NCBI RefSeq assembly: GCF_021531695.1
Contig: NZ_JADYUI010000023.1
Location: forward strand, 1-47,081
DNA length: 47,081 nt
Source: Roseburia hominis
Lineage (GTDB): Bacteria; Bacillota; Clostridia; Lachnospirales; Lachnospiraceae
Direction of reading: 5' to 3'
In this document: one piece after another, positions 41,544 to 47,081 of the stretch
Position numbering within the stretch: position 1 is the stretch's first letter
Layout of the letters: each line of letters starts with the position of its first letter
Notes under the pieces: model-generated
The model's database searches: none
What the model was told of the DNA's origin: nothing
What the model saw: only the letters and a program-made list of their open reading frames with translations
Translations under genes and position numbers: made by a program

Positions 41544-44500
41544 TTATGCCAAATTTTTTCGAGGTTTGGTGAACTTACGTTCTATCACGTTCTTATAAAC
41601 ATCATTTATATCTCTTATTACAAATTCCTCATTTTCTTTTTCTGCCTCAGGAACACAAACAGTAATTTTAGGAACTTTTATATTACTTATATCAATTTCT
41701 ATCATACCATTATCAGACAACTTTTTAAGACGCCCATGAATCTGATTGTAATAAATATCTGCCAGTTTACAAATCTGGTTTATGGTTACCTCATTTTTTT
41801 TGCCTTTTTTTATCTTTATTTTTTTCATCTGACCTTTTTTATGTTCTACATTGATCTTACGATATATAGCTAATAATGCAATTAATAATCTTTGAGCCTC
41901 TATATCTCCTGGTAAATTTTTTAAAATATAATTTAATTCTGCATCAGTAATTACAATTTTCTTTTCAGACAATTCTTTAATGCAAATGATATTAGCTTCT
42001 GAACACATTTTCTTTACCTGTTCAGCTTTATCTTTCGCCTTTTTTTCTTTCTGTTTCAGTTTGGATTTTATTTCTTCTGACACGCACAATTCTCTTTTCA
42101 TATATCTGTTACATATATCTTCACCAAATACATTCCACAAAATCCCCTTGTCACTGTTGCAAAATTTTTCATCAGTATAATATGCATAAATCATATAATT
42201 CAATAATTTATTTCTATCTTTGCATATTTTTAACAATTCTTCTTCACAATAGCTATAAAAACGTGCAAATCTCCACGAAGAATCATCAATATTAGAATTT
42301 TCTTTTTCATCATAATATTTTTTCCCACATATAATATTATGAGTTTGTAATAATGCTTCTAATGTTTCTTTCACTTTTGGATACGTTGCATTGTAAGTAT
42401 ATGGAATTTCTTTAAGCAATTTTGTAAACTGACATTTTTCTTCCTGACTTTCAAAATCCATTTCTATTTCAGACAACTGTTCCAACAAATATTTATATAA
42501 TCTATCAACTGTACCATTTGTCAGTTCATATTTTTTCTGTGATTTAATAAGATTATCTTTTTCTATCCCATTTTCCTCTGCTACTTTCTGTAGCAGATAA
42601 TCAAATTTTTGAGCATTTGCCATAACATTTTTATCATTAACCCATCTTCCTTTTTTATTCTGCATAAAGGCAGGCTTCTTTGATTTTGAAACCATATCGA
42701 GTATATCCTTAGGAATAGGAACTTTAATTCCTGTTTTCACAAAATCTATAATAAGCTGATTAACTACTGACATTATTTTTATATAATTGCCTATTACTTT
42801 CTTTTCTTTTTCATCTTTTGCATCACCATATGCTCCCCATAACACAGTAACCTTATTTGTGACATCCCCGATATTATTCTGGAAACCAAGTTTATTTGTA
42901 TACATTATTTTATCAAAATCATTGATACGAAATTCTTGTTTTTTTTCATTGTTCTTTACATTTTGGGTCTCATCCTTTTCAACAACTCTTATTGTATGAA
43001 TATCTGCACGCTCTACCGCATTATAAATAATGTTAGAACAAACAGATGCAACCTTGTCTCCATCAAAGTCCATCGTACCCAAGCGTAATGCAATTGTACT
43101 GTAAATATCTGTCACAATTCCTGTCTTCTGATATTTAAACCATCTCTCTGTATTTTCATTTTGTACAACCTTTGCATTAAACCATTCACATGCAATATGG
43201 GGATTTCTCCAAATAGATACCTTATCTACATTTTTTTCATTCCAGTAATTAGAATAAACTTCACCTTTTGACAATGCTCCCTTTACCGGTAATCCAAAAA
43301 TATGTTCCATCAATGCCAACAAATCAGGTATAGCAGTTTGATAATTACCTCTTAAAAGTATTTTCCCCATAAATATACGTCTTTGTAAGCTGACCAAATC
43401 TGCTTGAATCTTTTTTCTAATATATGGATCATATTGTAGAGAATCATCAAGTGCAAGTGCCTTATAATACCAAGGCGTTATTTCACCATCTTTTTTTCTT
43501 TCCTTTTCTTCATCATCCGATTCTTCAATATCAGAAATAATACTAATTCCACGATATTTTATAAATTCATCCATATCTGTGTAAAGTGATTTTGTCATCA
43601 AAACTGTAGGTGTCGCCAATTCTTTAAGTTCGTCATTCGAAAAATCTAATGTTTGTAAAGGCTGATATGCCGACCACAATTCGTCCTTCAACTTACAAAT
43701 ATCAACAGACATATCTGATACATTAAATGTTCTATGGTATTCATTGCCATTGCATACTACAGGTGTATCGAAATACTTCTTCCATTCCTCGAAATTATTG
43801 TACATATTATAAAACTTAAACTGACTTTTGGTCATGAATACATCAATTTTTTGTTCTTTTATATCAACAAGTGTATTCCACAAATCTTTTACTTTTAAGT
43901 GTTCTTGCAAATTATTTGCTTCTAAATATTCAATATATTCTGTTACTGGAAATGTATATAAATTCCCTTTAATGCCATTCAAAACACGAATCTGAAATGA
44001 TGATGGTACATAATTCAATCCCAGTTCTTTCGCCCATATAGAAGCTCTCTCATACGAAACAATACCTGCACCATCAAAACAATTAATTTTCTCTTCAGTT
44101 TCTTCTTTGGTATCAGAAAAATTAATGACATTATATTTAAAATCGTTATCTCCTACCTTGATTTTCTCTACAATATCAAATGCATCTTTTATATTCTTTT
44201 CAAAATCATCAACAACACAAATATTTGGCATGGATACCGGATTACTATCTGTAGCTGCCAAACCAAGATATGTAGAATATTTTGCAATTTTATCTGATGG
44301 AAACAGTGCGTTATTTAATATTCCAGTTAATAAAACTTCCATAACTGAATCATACATTTCTTCTCTGATATATAATTCCTTTGTGTTTCTCACAAAAGAA
44401 CTACCACATAACAAACGTTTATATCTAATAGTTTCTAATACCGTGATATTTTCTTTCTCATCTATTTCAACAATCTCTAAAGTAAAAACTCCTTTATCCT

Positions 44501-44819
44501 TGTTTTTTCTTTCTTTACAGAGACTATTGTAATATTTGTTATATGCCTTTCCTATTTTTAATAAAATTAAATCTTTTACAAAAGGATATTTAGAACCATC
44601 CTTTTTTAAATTATCAGGATTAAAGGCAGTAACAATTCTAACAACTTCACTACTACGAATCTTGATTTTATTATTGTTAATGTTGCTCTTAGTCATACTA
44701 AATTTTGCAGTATCATTCTCCATTTCTCGTATGTTCAGTCTTACAATTTCAAATCCTAACACTTTTTTATCATCTACGCTATTTACAGCTTTTTCATTTT
44801 TTCTGCTTATAATAATCAT
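41544..44819 (-). CDS. Single-subunit RNA polymerase of the YonO/QDE-1 (double-psi beta-barrel) class
   Basis: A 1,091-residue protein. Residues 584-588 read DFDGD within LRLGTMDFDGDKVASV; this is the metal-binding triad of multi-subunit RNA polymerases and of QDE-1/YonO enzymes. Just before it are LLRGNYQTAIPDLLALMEHIFGL and SIWRNPHIACEWFNAK, which recall the RdRP-like family (compare RGNYQ and R-P-H). Bacillus phage SPbeta YonO, about 900 residues with the same motif, transcribes phage genes as one polypeptide; this protein is longer. A basic C-terminal region (KKIKIKKGKK) ends it. GGAGG touches the ATG with no spacer, so the exact start is doubtful. Confidence 0.8.
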   Translation of the reverse strand: MIIISRKNEKAVNSVDDKKVLGFEIVRLNIREMENDTAKFSMTKSNINNNKIKIRSSEVVRIVTAFNPDNLKKDGSKYPFVKDLILLKIGKAYNKYYNSLCKERKNKDKGVFTLEIVEIDEKENITVLETIRYKRLLCGSSFVRNTKELYIREEMYDSVMEVLLTGILNNALFPSDKIAKYSTYLGLAATDSNPVSMPNICVVDDFEKNIKDAFDIVEKIKVGDNDFKYNVINFSDTKEETEEKINCFDGAGIVSYERASIWAKELGLNYVPSSFQIRVLNGIKGNLYTFPVTEYIEYLEANNLQEHLKVKDLWNTLVDIKEQKIDVFMTKSQFKFYNMYNNFEEWKKYFDTPVVCNGNEYHRTFNVSDMSVDICKLKDELWSAYQPLQTLDFSNDELKELATPTVLMTKSLYTDMDEFIKYRGISIISDIEESDDEEKERKKDGEITPWYYKALALDDSLQYDPYIRKKIQADLVSLQRRIFMGKILLRGNYQTAIPDLLALMEHIFGLPVKGALSKGEVYSNYWNEKNVDKVSIWRNPHIACEWFNAKVVQNENTERWFKYQKTGIVTDIYSTIALRLGTMDFDGDKVASVCSNIIYNAVERADIHTIRVVEKDETQNVKNNEKKQEFRINDFDKIMYTNKLGFQNNIGDVTNKVTVLWGAYGDAKDEKEKKVIGNYIKIMSVVNQLIIDFVKTGIKVPIPKDILDMVSKSKKPAFMQNKKGRWVNDKNVMANAQKFDYLLQKVAEENGIEKDNLIKSQKKYELTNGTVDRLYKYLLEQLSEIEMDFESQEEKCQFTKLLKEIPYTYNATYPKVKETLEALLQTHNIICGKKYYDEKENSNIDDSSWRFARFYSYCEEELLKICKDRNKLLNYMIYAYYTDEKFCNSDKGILWNVFGEDICNRYMKRELCVSEEIKSKLKQKEKKAKDKAEQVKKMCSEANIICIKELSEKKIVITDAELNYILKNLPGDIEAQRLLIALLAIYRKINVEHKKGQMKKIKIKKGKKNEVTINQICKLADIYYNQIHGRLKKLSDNGMIEIDISNIKVPKITVCVPEAEKENEEFVIRDINDVYKNVIERKFTKPRKNLA

Positions 44820-44896
44820 CCTCCACTTCTAAAATAAAAATTCAAAACAATAACAATATCTTCACTTATTTCTTCTCTTTTTCTTTTCAAAAAAGG

Positions 44897-44937
44897 CAAA
44901 AAAAATACCAACCATCGTTTTTGTTGATGGTTGGTAT
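44897..44937 (-). terminator. Terminator after the 109-residue gene
   Basis: ATACCAACCATC and GATGGTTGGTAT form a perfect 12-base stem, followed on the minus strand by a run of eight T. It separates the small gene from the RNA polymerase gene. Confidence 0.92.
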
Positions 44938-44943
44938 TGTATG

Positions 44944-45273
44944 TTATTGTAATTCTTTAAAATATTCTAATCCCAAATACCATATGGCGTATTCAGTTTC
45001 CTTATATGAATTTCGCATAGTATTAATTATAAATCCCATTCTTTCTAAATCCACTAAACAAATGTTAAGAACCATATCTGAAACATCTACGTTTTTGCTT
45101 AATTCAGTAAAACTGATTGATTGACACAGATGTTTATCATATTCAAAATCATGAACTACACCTTTTTCACAAGCATCATCATATATTGCTTGAAGCACAA
45201 TTTTATGTTCATCTTGTAAATATGAAACTTTATTTTCTAAATTTGCTTTTAAAAAATCTTTATTGCTGTTCAT
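44944..45273 (-). CDS. Small winged-helix-like regulator
   Basis: A 109-residue protein with an AAGGAGAACG ribosome site. Helical N-terminal half (LENKVSYLQDEHKIVLQAIYDDAC), then SISFTELSKNVDVSDMVLNICLVDLERMGFI, which looks like a winged-helix recognition part, and a final strand region (EYAIWYLGLEYF). It has its own promoter and terminator, so it forms a single-gene unit directly upstream of the RNA polymerase gene. DNA binding is inferred. Confidence 0.6.
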   Translation of the reverse strand: MNSNKDFLKANLENKVSYLQDEHKIVLQAIYDDACEKGVVHDFEYDKHLCQSISFTELSKNVDVSDMVLNICLVDLERMGFIINTMRNSYKETEYAIWYLGLEYFKELQ

Positions 45274-45305
45274 AAACGTTCTCCTTTTCGTAATTTAATA
45301 AGTAA

Positions 45306-45334
45306 ATTATATCACACCAACCATCGCTATTCAA
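45306..45334 (-). promoter_or_regulatory. Promoter of the 109-residue gene
   Basis: TTGAAT (45329-45334), 17 bases, TATAAT (45306-45311). The spacer contains GATGGTTGGT, the same ten bases as one arm of the gene's terminator. Confidence 0.6.
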
Positions 45335-45356
45335 TTTTCAATGTCCTTATCCTTTG

Positions 45357-45464
45357 ACTAAATCAATCAATTTCCACCCATTTTGCCACAAAAATAACTT
45401 CCATGACCAAATTTACCACCTTAAAATATCGGCTCGAAATTACTCCCTTTTCCATTGATTTAGT
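45357..45464. repeat. 11-base inverted repeat in a 277-base non-coding stretch
   Basis: ACTAAATCAAT (45357-45367) and ATTGATTTAGT (45454-45464) are exact reverse complements. The left copy is part of AAATCAATCAA, also found in both leaders at 40.1-40.2 kb. I see no gene between 45274 and 45550, only this repeat and the promoter above. Confidence 0.5.
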
Positions 45465-45550
45465 AAGCCATATACACCACTTTCTATTCTGTATGAAATA
45501 TGGATTTTATTGCCAAAATTGACCTCTACAAGCCACTATTCAAGCCACTT

Positions 45551-45823
45551 TCAGGACTCACTTTTTCTGTTTTTCACATATTCCACAAAATCAATAACTT
45601 TTCCTTGCCAATTATGTAATGTAACCAGAAATTCCGGAAAATCCGTAATATCAAAAACTTCATTTGCAGGTACATCATCAATCGTCTTATCTGTTTGTCT
45701 TGCATTGACTGTGAAATAGTAGAAACTTATATTATCTACTTCATACAGCTTGTCTAATACTTTTATATATCTAATTCGTGTATCGTTAATGTTTGAAATC
45801 CTCCTCAAATACTTTTTCTTCAT
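45551..45823 (-). CDS. Small phage protein of unknown function
   Basis: A 90-residue protein: a basic start (MKKKYLRRISNIND), then YIKVLDKLYEVDNISFYYF, a DIPANEVFDITDFPEFL-like acidic middle and a KR-rich end. Its first codons overlap the end of the upstream gene by 38 bases. A strong AGGAGG lies inside this overlap but is followed by ATT codons and no ATG, so translation may start several codons later at a rare start or at the ATG given. It is not recognised. Confidence 0.5.
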   Translation of the reverse strand: MKKKYLRRISNINDTRIRYIKVLDKLYEVDNISFYYFTVNARQTDKTIDDVPANEVFDITDFPEFLVTLHNWQGKVIDFVEYVKNRKSES

Positions 45824-46790
45824 CAAAATCTGTTATATATAAATCTTTTTCCACATCAATAATCTTATCTGTGAAAATCGTACTGATAGTTTTCGGCAAA
45901 ATCAATTTAAGAAGTAATTCAACCGGCATAGAAAAATCAATCGTATCTCCATGATAACCAATGACTTCATACTCGTAATCTTCTAACACATCAACATCTA
46001 AATTTTTCATACACCAAATCATATTTTCAACCACATTATACTTACGGAAATCTCTGTCAATATCCAGTTTTGAAAGATTTATCAATCTCTCCTCAACCTG
46101 ACTTCCAAAATAATCACAATAAGGAAGTATCACATCACCATTATCATCAAAGTACATATCATTCCAACAGTTGCAATCATCCAAATCAGTAAAATTACAA
46201 AACACTCCTTGTCCGACAATATAAGAATCCATTCTGATTTTTCCCATACAATCAATAGATGTAAGGAATTGCACATCAAGACCAAACTTTCTAATTTTTT
46301 CAATATCAAATCTTTCTTTGTCCTGTAAATACTCAATCATGCTCCTATAACCAGAATTAGCCTTATCATCTTTCATAAGTTCTTGTACTGCTTTTCGTTT
46401 CTCTGCCGGAATCTCATGCGTTAATATGTATTCCTCTTCTGATTTACAACCAGTTCTATCAGCCATCATTTGCAAGAAATCTCTTGCAAGTGCCAACTTC
46501 AATGGTTGAAAACTCATAACAGAATCAACCTTACTTCTAAGAGTTTCTATTTTTGTAATCTCAATCTGACCCTGTTTCTGTAATGCTGATTCATTCTGTG
46601 ATAACAAATCATTGAAATCTGTTTCTCGGATGCACTGAACACCGCTTATCTTTTCTACAAGAGAAGGATGCTCATTGATGAAGTCCTGCGCTTTAGAATA
46701 TCTAAGTGCTTTTGCAACATCAGATACCTTTAGATACACCTTGCTATCATTGATAATTTTTGTGCTAAATTTTACTGTTTTATTTGCCAT
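45786..46790 (-). CDS. BRO/antirepressor-like phage protein
   Basis: A 334-residue protein. The N-terminal 60 residues resemble a BRO-N or antirepressor domain: VYLKVSDVAKALRYSKAQDFINEHP, then a DFNDLL helix. A coiled segment (ITKIETLRSKVDSVM) follows and the C-terminal 200 residues, acidic and beta-rich, are unfamiliar. The ATG has GGAGG eleven bases upstream, a little far. In phages such proteins often switch off repressors; that role is inferred. Confidence 0.6.
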   Translation of the reverse strand: MANKTVKFSTKIINDSKVYLKVSDVAKALRYSKAQDFINEHPSLVEKISGVQCIRETDFNDLLSQNESALQKQGQIEITKIETLRSKVDSVMSFQPLKLALARDFLQMMADRTGCKSEEEYILTHEIPAEKRKAVQELMKDDKANSGYRSMIEYLQDKERFDIEKIRKFGLDVQFLTSIDCMGKIRMDSYIVGQGVFCNFTDLDDCNCWNDMYFDDNGDVILPYCDYFGSQVEERLINLSKLDIDRDFRKYNVVENMIWCMKNLDVDVLEDYEYEVIGYHGDTIDFSMPVELLLKLILPKTISTIFTDKIIDVEKDLYITDFDEEKVFEEDFKH

Positions 46791-46907
46791 ATATCGTTAT
46801 TCCTCCATTTCTCATGTGTAATGGCAGAGATAGGAGAATCTTAATCATCCTAATTGCTCTTTACCAAATTATCCATCTGACCATATATATTTATTTCTCT
46901 TTTTACT

Positions 46908-47081
46908 CTATATTCCCCAAGATACTTTCAAATCGTTCACATACTGCATCATTTCTGAATCACCTGTCTTTTCATTATCAGGATGATATGTGTTAGCCAA
47001 TACACGATTGTTTTTTGCAAGTGTTTTTTGGCAAAAGTTGCAAAATATTTTTGGAGAATGTTGCATCTCCAAATTGGAGAA
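46908..47081 (-). CDS. Partial J-domain-like protein running off the window
   Basis: The last 57 codons of a gene whose start lies beyond the right edge, or a short gene from the Met at the sixth codon. It has a zinc-ribbon-like pair CNFC, then LANTYHPDNEKTGDSEMMQY, with the HPD tripeptide of J-domains in its usual helix context, and ends VNDLKVSWGI. J-domains recruit Hsp70. Only the second half of the domain is visible, so the call is cautious. Confidence 0.5.
   Translation of the reverse strand, partial: FSNLEMQHSPKIFCNFCQKTLAKNNRVLANTYHPDNEKTGDSEMMQYVNDLKVSWGI

Overview
The window reads as a chromosomal segment of a spore-forming, anaerobic Firmicute of the Clostridia, most likely a Lachnospiraceae gut species. 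The grounds are low GC, strong GGAGG ribosome sites, a cotJ spore-coat operon, a ferredoxin-rich [FeFe] hydrogenase, an NfnAB-type transhydrogenase pair, and several genes of a kind I know mainly from Lachnospiraceae. Species cannot be fixed from the sequence alone. Nearly all host genes lie on the minus strand.

Left part (1-28.3 kb), host chromosome. It carries a truncated solute-binding protein, gltX, a hydrogenase with a near-perfect Rex-type operator, the feoA-feoB-FeoB-associated iron uptake operon, and mgsA. Next comes the cotJABC operon, whose third gene is split in two by a 3.2-kb element. Upstream of cotJ is a four-gene operon coding for a giant 1,183-aa protein, an Hsp70/actin-fold protein, a small helical protein and a membrane coiled-coil protein. 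Then follow a CobD/HisC-like aminotransferase, the NfnAB pair, a pdaA-like deacetylase, acylphosphatase, glgX, thiD, thiE, a PfkB-family protein without its usual catalytic Asp, and a VanZ-family protein.

The element at 7112-10323 is the main discovery. The cotJC reading frame (spore-coat manganese catalase) stops after codon 61-62 inside the conserved LLTDIG|TEELAHLE motif and resumes 3,212 bp away. Both junctions carry TAGG. Joining them there restores a 200-codon frame with the family motif intact. The element carries a serine recombinase whose stop codon lies at the junction, a phosphoglycolate-phosphatase-like HAD enzyme, and lrgAB with its own promoter. This is the architecture of a sigK 'skin'-type intervening element, so excision during sporulation would rebuild cotJC.

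Right part (about 29.1 kb to the end), an AT-rich prophage-like element that runs off the window. It has a Tn916-type integrase and excisionase, a 2,212-aa tape-measure protein with three 144-residue repeats, small genes, a P63C-domain protein, a one-polypeptide RNA polymerase homologue with a DFDGD catalytic motif (YonO/QDE-1 class), a winged-helix-like protein, a BRO-like antirepressor and a partial J-domain-like protein. The very long tail ruler together with a YonO-like polymerase recalls the SPbeta phages of Bacillus. Non-coding features stand out: a candidate type I toxin mRNA, a nearby small-RNA unit, a run of six adjacent hairpins, and a mirror-duplicated promoter and leader shared by two divergent genes.
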